This document shows, in pieces, positions 6,402 to 13,594 of a stretch of DNA of 31,188 nt. This DNA comes from a virus. Location of the stretch: IMG/VR virus record IMGVR_UViG_3300007735_000602, positions 1 to 31,188 of that record. One strand, written 5' to 3'. Below the pieces are notes generated by a model. That model was not told the DNA's origin. It worked only from the letters and a program-made list of their open reading frames with translations, and did no database searches. The translations under genes were made by a program, and so were the position numbers. Every line of letters begins with the position of its first letter. The first letter of the stretch is position 1.

Positions 6402-6974
6402 ATGCTGAATCTTTCAAACAACAATGGATCGGGTAACTCTTACATCCGCTTTGCACCACAAGCTAATGCTTGGACTAACCGCGATGGCGAGGAAATCCAA
6501 CTCAAGAAAGTGGTGATGGACTTGGACTCGGTGCAGACAGGCTGGCTGATGATTGGTACTGGTGTACGCGACTGGCAGCCGGATGAGGTGCTGGGCGCTA
6601 AGAGCCAGTCGCCTGGTGAGGGATACAAGCGTGGGTTTGTCGTGACTCTGTACTCGAAGGAACTCGGCCTGGTGGATTGGAGCGCCAACGCCTACGGGCC
6701 ATGCAAGGGCTTCGAGAAGATTTACAACGAGTGCGACAAGGCTGCTGGTGACTTTGGTGGAAAGCTGCCGGTCATCGAATACGTTAACTCGACAGCCGAG
6801 AAGGTAGGCAAGGGCAACACGCGAGTGCCGAACTTCAAGCTGGTGTCATGGGTGGCGCGTCCCGCTGGGATGAACGCGGACGGCGCTGACGAGTTTGAGC
6901 CGGAGCCAGCGCCTGTACGCAAGGCTGCCAAGCCAGCGCCTGCTCCCGTGATGGACGACGAAGAGTTTTTCTAA
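6402..6974 (+). CDS. Single-stranded DNA-binding protein (SSB-like)
   Basis: It encodes 190 residues. The first 150 are strand-rich with regularly spaced aromatics, consistent with an OB fold. A flexible Pro/Ala/Lys linker follows, and the protein ends in an acidic, aromatic tip (MDDEEFF, residues 184-190). That end is the hallmark of SSB and T7 gp2.5-type proteins, where it recruits partner enzymes. It lies between the exonuclease and the primase-helicase. AGGAA precedes the ATG by about eight bases. The OB-fold family is inferred; the tail is the strongest evidence. Confidence 0.8.
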   Translation: MLNLSNNNGSGNSYIRFAPQANAWTNRDGEEIQLKKVVMDLDSVQTGWLMIGTGVRDWQPDEVLGAKSQSPGEGYKRGFVVTLYSKELGLVDWSANAYGPCKGFEKIYNECDKAAGDFGGKLPVIEYVNSTAEKVGKGNTRVPNFKLVSWVARPAGMNADGADEFEPEPAPVRKAAKPAPAPVMDDEEFF

Positions 6975-6988
6975 CCAGTAGTCTGGTG

Positions 6989-7020
6989 GCCGGTGGGTTG
7001 ATCTCCACCGGCTTTTTTTT
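6989..7020 (+). terminator. Rho-independent terminator after the SSB gene
   Basis: A perfect 8-bp stem (GCCGGTGG / CCACCGGC) with an 8-base loop is followed by eight T. It lies 14 bp after the SSB stop and 19 bp before the cytosine methyltransferase start, so the early recombination operon ends here and the methyltransferase must have its own promoter or depend on readthrough. Confidence 0.92.
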
Positions 7021-7038
7021 CCTCTAAAAAGTACAAGT

Positions 7039-8202
7039 ATGAAATTTCTATCAGTTTGCAGTGGGATTGAGGCGGCAAGTGTCGCCTGGCATCCATTGGG
7101 CTGGGAATCGGTGGCTTATTCGGAGATTGAGCCGTTCCCTTGCAAGGTGTTGCAGCACCATTACCCAACCGTGCCCAACTTGGGCGACATGACCAAATTT
7201 AAGGAGTGGCCTGATGCAGATGTCGATGTTTTCGTTGGAGGAACACCATGCCAGTCATTCTCAGTCGCAGGACTCAGAAAAGGATTGGATGACCCGCGTG
7301 GCAACCTCATGCTTACCTATCTTGCCATTGCTAAACGATACCGCCCCAACTGGCTGGTCTGGGAAAACGTCCCCGGCGTTCTGTCCTCCGCTGGAGGACG
7401 GGACTTTGGTTCCTTCCTCGGAGGGTTGGCAGAACTCGGGTATGGGTTCGCATACAGGGTGCTTGACGCTCAATACTTCGGAGTGGCCCAGCGACGCCGC
7501 CGTGTGTTCGTTGTCGGATACCTTGGAGACTGGCGACCTGCCGCAGCGGTTCTTTTTGAGCGCCACAGCCTGCAAGGGCATCCTGCGCCGAGCCGAGAAA
7601 AGGGGCAAGAAGTTACCGCCAGCACTAGCGCAAGCCCTGTCTACGGCGGCTCAGACCCAAACACTTCCGACACCGTGACAAGCAAGTGGGCTAAAGGTAG
7701 CGGCGGGCCATTTGGTAATGAGTGCGGATTATTTGTGGCGCAAGTCATCCCCATTGACTCCATGAACCATATTGGCAGGGGCGATAAGCACAGCATGCGT
7801 GACTTTGTACCCGGCGCACCTAGCTACACATTGACCAAGGGACATAGCCATGCGGTGGCGCAACCAATCTCTTACGGCATCCCTGGCAATTGGATTGGAC
7901 GCAAGCCTGAGAACGGCGGCAACGCCACGGAGCCAATGTATGACATTTCGCCATGTCTTACCAGCGCAGATCAGCATGGTGTCGCGCAAGCAATGGCAGT
8001 ACGCCGCCTGACTCCTTTTGAGTGTGAGCGCCTGCAAGGGTTCCCTGACAAATACACCGACATCCAGCCCAAGGGCAAAGCAACTCCTGACGGGCCACGC
8101 TACAAGGCGCTAGGCAACTCAATGGCCGTCCCGGTGATGGCATGGATTGGCAAAAGAATTCAAGAGGTGGATGCGATATGCAAGACTCAACAGAAGAAAT
8201 AG
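7039..8202 (+). CDS. C5-cytosine DNA methyltransferase (orphan)
   Basis: It encodes 387 residues with the conserved C5 methyltransferase motifs in order: SAM-binding LSVCSGIEAAS, catalytic GGTPCQSFS (C71), E109-N110-V111 (WENVPG), Q151-RRRR, a variable target-recognition region at roughly 190-310, then FECERLQGFPDKYT and GNSMAVPVMAWIG (motifs IX and X). It transfers a methyl group from SAM to C5 of cytosine in a specific duplex sequence, which is not readable here. No restriction gene is nearby, so protection of phage DNA from host restriction is the likely role. It follows the terminator, has no strong Shine-Dalgarno, and overlaps the primase gene by 25 bp. Confidence 0.95.
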   Translation: MKFLSVCSGIEAASVAWHPLGWESVAYSEIEPFPCKVLQHHYPTVPNLGDMTKFKEWPDADVDVFVGGTPCQSFSVAGLRKGLDDPRGNLMLTYLAIAKRYRPNWLVWENVPGVLSSAGGRDFGSFLGGLAELGYGFAYRVLDAQYFGVAQRRRRVFVVGYLGDWRPAAAVLFERHSLQGHPAPSREKGQEVTASTSASPVYGGSDPNTSDTVTSKWAKGSGGPFGNECGLFVAQVIPIDSMNHIGRGDKHSMRDFVPGAPSYTLTKGHSHAVAQPISYGIPGNWIGRKPENGGNATEPMYDISPCLTSADQHGVAQAMAVRRLTPFECERLQGFPDKYTDIQPKGKATPDGPRYKALGNSMAVPVMAWIGKRIQEVDAICKTQQKK

Positions 8203-10247
8203 CCAAGGCCCTTGGCAACGCCAAAAAGGTGAACGGGAACTGGCTTGCAAGCTGCCCTGTTCCTGGGCATGGCCGAGGTAACGGGGATAAGAACCCGTCG
8301 CTATCCATCAAGGAAGACAATGGCAAGTACCTGTTCCACTGCCACGGTGGCTGCGACCAGAACTCTGTATTCGATGCTGTCAGGGAGCGCAACCTATTGC
8401 CAGCACTTCAGCGCCAGGAGTACAGTCTCGCGCTCATTAAAGGTGAATTGATGACTATGCCAACGCTGGAGCAGGAGTGGGAGTACAAGGATGAGCAAGG
8501 CGAGACGCTGTTCGTCAAGCGCCGGTTCAAGACCAACACCGAGAAGGGTAAGACGTACTCGCTGCACAAGGTGGATGCCGCTGGCAACCGCAAGGGCAGC
8601 ATGACAGGTGCGCGGATAGTGCCATACCGGCTGCCTGAATTGCTGAACGCCAAGGAAGCTGGACGCGCCATCTACCTGGTTGAGGGTGAGAAGGCAGCGG
8701 ATGCCTTGGTCAGCATAGGAGCCATTGCCACAACGTCACACGCCGGTGCTGGGCACTGGCCGGAGGACATTACCCAATACTTTGTCGGCGCGGTAGTGAT
8801 AGTGGTTCCGGACTGCGATGCGCCAGGCTGGAAGTACGCCAAGCGGGTGGTGGAGGCGTTGCTACCTGTAGCTAAGGCGGTGCGCGTCCTAGACTTCAAT
8901 CTGCCAGAGTTAGGTGACGATGCCTACGAGTGGGTGCAGGATGGAGGGGACAGGGCCAAGTTGGCAGAACTAGCCAAGGCGCTGCCCGTCATCACCGACA
9001 TCAACCAGGTGCAGACACCCGAATGGATTGTTCCACGGGAAACGGTTGAGGAAGTGCAGGCGCTACCCGAGGAAGAATTACCCATCCTAATCCCGCGCCA
9101 GCTTCTCAACATCGAGCCGTGGGACTCGATTGAGGATGAGCCGGTAGAGTGGCTGATTCAGGATGTTCTACCTAAAAAGGCATTCGCCGCCCTATACGGG
9201 CCGCCAGGCAGTTACAAGTCATTCGTGGCCTTGGACATTGCCGAGGCGGTGGCGACGGGCAGGACGTGGATGGGGAGGGAGGTGCAGTCGGCAGGTGCGG
9301 TGCTATATATCTGCGGGGAGGGATTCGGCGGCATCGGCGCACGCATCAAAGCCTGCAAAATGCACAACGCCACGCAAGCTGGTGCTGAAATCTACGTCAT
9401 CAGGGCGGCCATCAACATGAGATCGAGCGCCGAGGATTTCGAACTGCTGGTGGCCTCGATCAAGGACCTGATGGACAGGACGGGCGTGCAGTTTGAGCTG
9501 GTGCAGATTGACACCTTAGCTAGAGCGTTTGGCGGTGGCAACGAGAACAACAGTGAGGACATGGGAGCGTTTATCCACAACGCGGGACGTATTCAGCGGA
9601 TGCTGGGATGCGCCATGATGGTGCTGCATCACAGTGGCAAAGACGCCACCAAGGGATTGCGGGGACATAGTTCTCTCCTCGGAGCCGTGGACACTCAACT
9701 CGAGCTGCTGAAGATTGACGCGCAACCAAACCCGTCCAGCCCGATAGCTGGCAGTGGAATCCTGACCATTAGTAAGCAGAAGGACGGCCAGGACGGGCTG
9801 AAGATAGGCTTTGAGATGGTCAAGGTGGAGATTAAGGGAAGCGCACTAGGCATCAGCGACGCGCAGATTAGCTTGGCCGTGAGGGCAAGTGACGAGGCGA
9901 TGCAGCAGCAGGCGCAGGCCGATGCAGTGCAAAGACAAGACAAACCACGCAAGCTGCAGGAAAACCAGCAGGTCGCCCTGAACGCTATCCACAAGGCACT
10001 GGAAAAGAATGGGCACATGACAAACGTTGGGAACGAGCGCCACAAGACAGTGTCTATTGCCGAGTGGAAGGAGGAGTTCGTTAAGCTGAAGGGTGACAGC
10101 CAGAGCATTAACACGGACTTTTACAAGGGCAAGAAGTCGATGTTCGCCAAGGAATTGGTGGGATACCACAAGACGGATGTGGCGGAATACGTCTGGGTGA
10201 TCTACCCCGACAAGGATAAAGATGAGCCGTTTGTGGCCTCATTCTGA
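8178..10247 (+). CDS. Primase-helicase (zinc finger, Toprim, RecA-like ATPase)
   Basis: It encodes 689 residues. A primase zinc motif comes first (C26, H31, C55, C59: SCPVPGH and FHCHGGC), then a Toprim domain with E169 (VEGEKAADAL) and D212-x-D214 (PDCDAPGWKYA), then a RecA/RepA-type ATPase with Walker A GPPGSYKS (341-348) and a hydrophobic-Asp strand (ELVQIDTLARAFG). It would prime and unwind phage DNA at the fork. The start ATG 8178 is preceded by GAGGTGG; an upstream ATG at 8142 adds 12 residues out of keeping with the fold. It ends immediately before the repeat array, consistent with acting there. Confidence 0.92.
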   Translation: MQDSTEEIAKALGNAKKVNGNWLASCPVPGHGRGNGDKNPSLSIKEDNGKYLFHCHGGCDQNSVFDAVRERNLLPALQRQEYSLALIKGELMTMPTLEQEWEYKDEQGETLFVKRRFKTNTEKGKTYSLHKVDAAGNRKGSMTGARIVPYRLPELLNAKEAGRAIYLVEGEKAADALVSIGAIATTSHAGAGHWPEDITQYFVGAVVIVVPDCDAPGWKYAKRVVEALLPVAKAVRVLDFNLPELGDDAYEWVQDGGDRAKLAELAKALPVITDINQVQTPEWIVPRETVEEVQALPEEELPILIPRQLLNIEPWDSIEDEPVEWLIQDVLPKKAFAALYGPPGSYKSFVALDIAEAVATGRTWMGREVQSAGAVLYICGEGFGGIGARIKACKMHNATQAGAEIYVIRAAINMRSSAEDFELLVASIKDLMDRTGVQFELVQIDTLARAFGGGNENNSEDMGAFIHNAGRIQRMLGCAMMVLHHSGKDATKGLRGHSSLLGAVDTQLELLKIDAQPNPSSPIAGSGILTISKQKDGQDGLKIGFEMVKVEIKGSALGISDAQISLAVRASDEAMQQQAQADAVQRQDKPRKLQENQQVALNAIHKALEKNGHMTNVGNERHKTVSIAEWKEEFVKLKGDSQSINTDFYKGKKSMFAKELVGYHKTDVAEYVWVIYPDKDKDEPFVASF

Positions 10248-10470
10248 TAGCCGACTTGTGAAGTTGGCTATGAAAACATGGCAAGCTGGCTATGTAATAT
10301 TGTTTGAAAAACATAGCCGACTTGTAAAAACATGGCAAGCTGGCTATGTGCAAGTCGGCCAGAAATAGGTAGTCGGATAGCCGACTTTCATAATATTGCT
10401 TAATGCAATATGAAGTCGGCTAGTCGGCTATCTCGGAATTTTGGAAGTTGGCTATGTTGGAAGTCGGCTA
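10248..10470. repeat. Array of 12 copies of a 10-bp motif, candidate origin or iteron region
   Basis: Twelve copies of AAGTCGGCTA or its reverse complement TAGCCGACTT, with up to two changes, fill the space between two genes. Forward-type TAGCCGACTT: 10248, 10314, 10378. Reverse-type: 10261 (AAGTTGGCTA), 10283 and 10337 (AAGCTGGCTA), 10352 (AAGTCGGCCA), 10370 (TAGTCGGATA), 10413 (exact), 10421 (TAGTCGGCTA), 10445 (AAGTTGGCTA), 10461 (exact). Many are followed by TG, giving a 12-bp unit. AT-rich stretches lie between copies. Such arrays usually bind a replication initiator or regulator; the nearby primase-helicase favours an origin. Function is inferred. Confidence 0.85.
10378..10422. repeat. 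Imperfect cruciform inside the array
   Basis: The exact motif TAGCCGACTT (10378-10387) pairs over 10 bp with AAGTCGGCTA (10413-10422). Inside, ATATTGC (10393-10399) pairs with GCAATAT (10405-10411) around a 5-base loop (TTAAT), with a small bulge on the left arm. This makes the longest inverted repeat of the array, AT-rich at its centre. Confidence 0.75.
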
Positions 10471-10485
10471 TGGAAAGGTTTAGAG

Positions 10486-11133
10486 ATGGCAACGAAGAAA
10501 CTTACGGATAGGGACGTTTTCCCGTCGGACCTTTTCAAGGTCTTTGAGCATTCGCTAATGGTCGAGATGGAGACGGAGAAGATGGAGCATGAGAGGGTAT
10601 GGGGAATAGACCGAGTGATTGACCTGGTGGATGCAGAGTTCCGCAGGAAGTTCAACGCGCAGCGGGAGCGCATCTGGGAGGCCAGCAGGGCGAGGGACGA
10701 GGAACGGCTAGAAAAGGCCATCAGGGGGATGATCGCGGCCTACAAGGCGCTCACCAGGTGGGCGACTGAGGCAGACATAGAGCAGATGCCTAAAATCGAT
10801 TGCATGGAGTACCGGATGGGTGACGGAAGCCTGATGGTCATCGTCAGGAATAAACAGATGGCGACCTGGTACGAGCAGTTCCGCAAGGAGCCAAACCCGA
10901 GATCGGTTTGGACACTCGCGGAACTCGAGGTGGTGATGAACGGTCCGACTCTGAAACAGGTGAGGGAGATCAAGGCAGCATTACCTGGTTCGACGATGGT
11001 TCCCGTTGAGGCGCAAGGCTCCAGCGGGTTTGAGGACATGGAGAACGACATTGACATCAGCAAGCCGTTCAAGGGCGGGAAGATGTTTGATACGAAGGCA
11101 GCAGAAAGGGATAAGAATGAGCGCAGGAAGTGA
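10486..11133 (+). CDS. Conserved-looking phage protein of unknown function
   Basis: It encodes 215 residues, hydrophilic and mostly helical, with a charged N-terminal half (DAEFRRKFNAQRERIWEASR) and a middle strand region (YRMGDGSLMVIVRNKQMATW). No catalytic motif or membrane helix was seen. The start at 10486 lies just after the last array repeat (16 bp) and is preceded by GGAAAGG; the open frame extends back through the repeats from a TTG, which I consider non-coding. Being directly behind the array it could be the protein that binds it, which is only a positional idea. It overlaps the following 26-residue ORF by 17 bp. Confidence 0.8.
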   Translation: MATKKLTDRDVFPSDLFKVFEHSLMVEMETEKMEHERVWGIDRVIDLVDAEFRRKFNAQRERIWEASRARDEERLEKAIRGMIAAYKALTRWATEADIEQMPKIDCMEYRMGDGSLMVIVRNKQMATWYEQFRKEPNPRSVWTLAELEVVMNGPTLKQVREIKAALPGSTMVPVEAQGSSGFEDMENDIDISKPFKGGKMFDTKAAERDKNERRK

Positions 11134-11197
11134 TTTGTGGGATGCGGTGGTGCGTAGGGTGCTTGAGACTACAAAAAACGCTTGGAGGGTCGCGTAA
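11117..11197 (+). CDS. 26-residue micro-protein before the terminase
   Basis: It encodes 26 residues (M-S-A-G-S-D-L-W-D, then an amphipathic helix ending WRVA). AAAGGG lies about seven bases upstream of the ATG. The stop overlaps the terminase small-subunit ATG as TAATG, so it fits the coupled-gene pattern of this genome. It may serve only to pass ribosomes to the terminase gene. Confidence 0.5.
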   Translation: MSAGSDLWDAVVRRVLETTKNAWRVA

Positions 11198-11643
11198 TGC
11201 CAGGGAATCCGAAGGTGAGAGCAGACCTAGCGCTGCTGGAGGACATCGACGACGAGTTAATCCTTTCGATGTTTGAGGATGGGCGTAGCAAGGCAGACAT
11301 ATGCCGCGGCCTGGGCATCGGACGGCGTGCGCTTGAGACGTGGATAGCGGATAACGACTACGAACCTATAATTACGCGCGCGCGGGTGGAAGCTGCCTCG
11401 CATCTCGCTTGCGAGACACTCGCCATCGCTGACGGCATGGACATCGACAACGCGCAGCGCGACGTGCAGCGCATCCGGACGCGCCAGTGGCTGGCGGAAC
11501 GCTGGGATCGCAAGACTTATGGCACTGAAAAGGCGCAGGCGGTGAACATCAGCATCCAAGGATTGCGGATGGAGGCTCTGCGCCACGTCGAGGTAGTTGA
11601 GCAGTTATCCACAGACCGGATGCCAAAGTTGTCCACAGAATGA
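11197..11643 (+). CDS. Terminase small subunit
   Basis: It encodes 148 residues. The N-terminal half is a helix-turn-helix (MFEDGRSKADICRGLGIGRR then LETWIADN) typical of small terminase subunits that recognise the packaging site; the C-terminal half is helical (VQRIRTRQWLAERWDRKTYG), as in oligomerising small terminases. It would bind phage DNA and recruit the large subunit encoded next. I chose the ATG at 11197 because GGAGG lies eight bases upstream and the codon overlaps the preceding stop. Its last 40 bp contain two DnaA-box-like 9-mers. Confidence 0.85.
   Translation: MPGNPKVRADLALLEDIDDELILSMFEDGRSKADICRGLGIGRRALETWIADNDYEPIITRARVEAASHLACETLAIADGMDIDNAQRDVQRIRTRQWLAERWDRKTYGTEKAQAVNISIQGLRMEALRHVEVVEQLSTDRMPKLSTE
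11605..11637 (+). promoter_or_regulatory. Pair of DnaA-box-like sites
   Basis: TTATCCACA at 11605-11613 is a perfect consensus DnaA box and TTGTCCACA at 11629-11637 differs at one base; they are 24 bp apart in the same orientation. A weaker TTATCAACA follows at 11824-11832. They sit in the end of the terminase small-subunit gene, where both encode Leu-Ser-Thr, so coincidence is possible. A single perfect box also occurs inside the primase gene (9571-9579). Confidence 0.35.
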
Positions 11644-11974
11644 GCAACTTTGCTCAAGTATTAAGCAGAAACACGCATAACGAGGGTGTTTTACTTCACA
11701 TAATGGACACTGTGTTAAGTAGTCTGCCCGAACTAAATGCAGACGCGCAGCGGAATACTCAATCAAATCAACAGGTTACGCGCACCATATCCCAGCGTCA
11801 GAGGGAGCGCAGCCAGTGCCGAGTTATCAACAGGCCGCGCCCTGGCCACGGGCCGCTCCGACCCCCCCCCGTGGGGCGCTGGCGGCGGGGCGGTTGTGGC
11901 TGCACCCAAACACCTACCGAACCCACGAATCCACGATCCCACTGACCCCCCTCCCACCCCACGCCTAACGCCCT
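11644..11974. other. 331-bp spacer between terminase genes, GC- and C-rich
   Basis: There is no convincing gene. An open frame starting at 11640 (ATGA overlap with the small-subunit stop, 101 codons) becomes Pro/Arg-rich and lacks a ribosome site. The first 120 bp are ordinary composition. From about 11830 the DNA becomes strongly GC-rich, with a run of nine C at 11862-11870 next to GTGGGG, and the last 35 bp before the large-terminase ATG are C-rich with no Shine-Dalgarno. Arms GCGCCC (11837-11842) and GGGCGC (11874-11879) could pair. Possible roles are a packaging recognition site or a transcription control region. Confidence 0.5.
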
Positions 11975-13402
11975 ATGTCTTCCAAAAAAAATTTTGAGAA
12001 TCCCGAGAACCCGTTTATCGAGTTCGCCCTACGCTACCGGAACGACCCCGTGCTGTTCGTGAAAGAGGTGCTGAACACCGAACCGGATACTTGGCAAGTA
12101 GAGTTCCTGAATCACATCGCGGCAGGAAACCGACGCATTAGCGTACGCTCCGGCCACGGCGTGGGCAAGTCAACGGCCAGCGCCTGGGCGATGCTGTGGT
12201 ATCTGTTCCTGCGCTTCCCTGTCAAGATTGTCGTTACAGCGCCAACGTCAAGCCAACTTTACGACGCGCTGTTCGCGGAACTGAAGCGGTGGGTTAAGCA
12301 GTTGCCGCCGATGCTGCAAGATCAGTTGGACGTGAAGCAGGACAGGGTCGAGGTCAAGGAAGCGCCCAACGAGGCGTTCATCTCGGCCAGGACCAGCCGA
12401 GCAGAGCAACCCGAAGCACTCCAAGGCGTCCACAGCGACAACGTGATGCTGGTGGCCGACGAGGCATCTGGTATCCCCGAGGCGGTGTTTGAAGCCGCCG
12501 CAGGCTCGATGTCGGGTCACAAGGCGGTCACCCTGCTGCTGGGTAATCCGGTGCGCTCCACGGGTTTCTTCTACGACACCCACAACAGGCTGAAGGATGA
12601 CTGGGTGACGATGAAGGTGTCCTGCGCCGACTCGCCACGGGTAAGCCAGGCGTACCTGGAGGAGATGAAAGCGCGTTACGGGGAAGAGTCCAACGCCTAC
12701 CGGATCAGGGTATTGGGAGAGTTCCCGCGCTCAGATGACGATACTGTCATCCCGATGGAGCTACTGGAGATGGCGCAGCAGCGAGATGTCCAGCCCAGCG
12801 AGTCAGCGCCAATGGTCTGGGGTCTGGACGTTGCGCGGTTTGGCAGTGACAGGTCGGCACTCTGCAAGCGCAAGGGGAACGCCGTGACCGAGCCAATCAA
12901 GACATGGAAGAACTTGGACCTGATGCAGCTAACAGGCGCGGTGGTCTCCGAGTACGAGTCCCTACCGCCATCCGAGCGACCTACAGAGATTCTGGTGGAC
13001 AGCATCGGCTTGGGCGCGGGAGTGGTTGACCGGCTGCGGGAACTGAATCTCCCCTGTCGCGGCATCAATGTCTCCGAGTCACCCGCGATGGGAGCGACGT
13101 ATCGGAATCTGAAGGCCGAGTTATGGCACAAAGCCAAAGCCTGGCTGGAGGGTCGGGACTGCAAGATGCCAAAGGATGAGGCGCTGGTGTCCGAGTTGGC
13201 TATCGTGCGATATTCGTTCACCAGTTCGGGGAAGATTCAGATTGAGGGCAAGGACGAGATCAGGAAGCGCGGTTTCCCGAGTCCTGATAGGGCAGACGCC
13301 TTTTGCCTTACGTTTGCAAGTGACGCGGTGATCGGAGCGTTTGGCGGGGCTAAAGTGTCCTGGAACAAGCCACTGCGCAGGAATCTGCCTCGCGTAGCAT
13401 AA
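11975..13402 (+). CDS. Terminase large subunit
   Basis: It encodes 475 residues. The ATPase part has Walker A SGHGVGKS (59-66) and Walker B VMLVADEAS (D162, E163). The RNase H-like nuclease part has WGLDVARFGSDRSAL (D285), ILVDSIGLGAGV (D342) and a late SPDRADAFCL acidic motif. It cuts concatemeric DNA and pumps it through the portal. An in-frame stop lies three codons upstream, so ATG 11975 is the first possible start, although no Shine-Dalgarno precedes it. It resembles terminases of podovirus-like and marine or freshwater phages. Confidence 0.95.
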   Translation: MSSKKNFENPENPFIEFALRYRNDPVLFVKEVLNTEPDTWQVEFLNHIAAGNRRISVRSGHGVGKSTASAWAMLWYLFLRFPVKIVVTAPTSSQLYDALFAELKRWVKQLPPMLQDQLDVKQDRVEVKEAPNEAFISARTSRAEQPEALQGVHSDNVMLVADEASGIPEAVFEAAAGSMSGHKAVTLLLGNPVRSTGFFYDTHNRLKDDWVTMKVSCADSPRVSQAYLEEMKARYGEESNAYRIRVLGEFPRSDDDTVIPMELLEMAQQRDVQPSESAPMVWGLDVARFGSDRSALCKRKGNAVTEPIKTWKNLDLMQLTGAVVSEYESLPPSERPTEILVDSIGLGAGVVDRLRELNLPCRGINVSESPAMGATYRNLKAELWHKAKAWLEGRDCKMPKDEALVSELAIVRYSFTSSGKIQIEGKDEIRKRGFPSPDRADAFCLTFASDAVIGAFGGAKVSWNKPLRRNLPRVA

Positions 13403-13429
13403 TTGCGCATCCAACCAAAGGGGTGATCT

Positions 13430-13594
13430 ATGAAGATTGACAAGGCCGCGAAGAAGATTGCGAAGGTGATGGGCGAGTACAAGTCTGGGAAATTGCACTC
13501 GGGCATGACCAAGCGCGTCGTGAAGAATCCCAAGCAGGCGATTGCTATCGCGTTGTCCGAGGCTGGCAAGTCCAAACCGAAGGGGAAGATGTAA
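13430..13594 (+). CDS. Small basic protein, DUF6496-like
   Basis: It encodes 54 residues, about a quarter Lys, with the pattern GKLHSG then KNPKQAIAIALSEAG and a Lys-rich end. This matches my recollection of the DUF6496 family of short phage and bacterial proteins, whose role is unknown. AAAGGGG lies about seven bases before the ATG, and the stop overlaps the next ATG (TAATG). A basic DNA-associated packaging accessory role is a guess from charge and position after the terminase. Confidence 0.8.
   Translation: MKIDKAAKKIAKVMGEYKSGKLHSGMTKRVVKNPKQAIAIALSEAGKSKPKGKM

Noticed and set aside
7214-7678. A 154-codon frame inside the cytosine methyltransferase gene
   Set aside because: It is an alternative frame of a gene whose catalytic motifs are all in the other frame.
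9571-9579. A perfect DnaA box inside the primase gene
   Set aside because: It is isolated within coding sequence; one such 9-mer in a window of this size is expected by chance about a quarter of the time.
10248-10470. CRISPR array
   Set aside because: Repeats are only 10-12 bp, in both orientations, with irregular spacing of 0-40 bp and no spacer-like units or cas genes.
10441-10485. An earlier TTG start for the 215-residue protein
   Set aside because: It would translate through the repeat array; ATG 10486 has a ribosome site and lies after the last repeat.
11640-11945. A 101-codon frame starting by ATGA overlap with the small terminase stop
   Set aside because: It becomes Pro/Arg-rich in the GC-rich spacer, lacks a ribosome site, and competing frames are equally open there.
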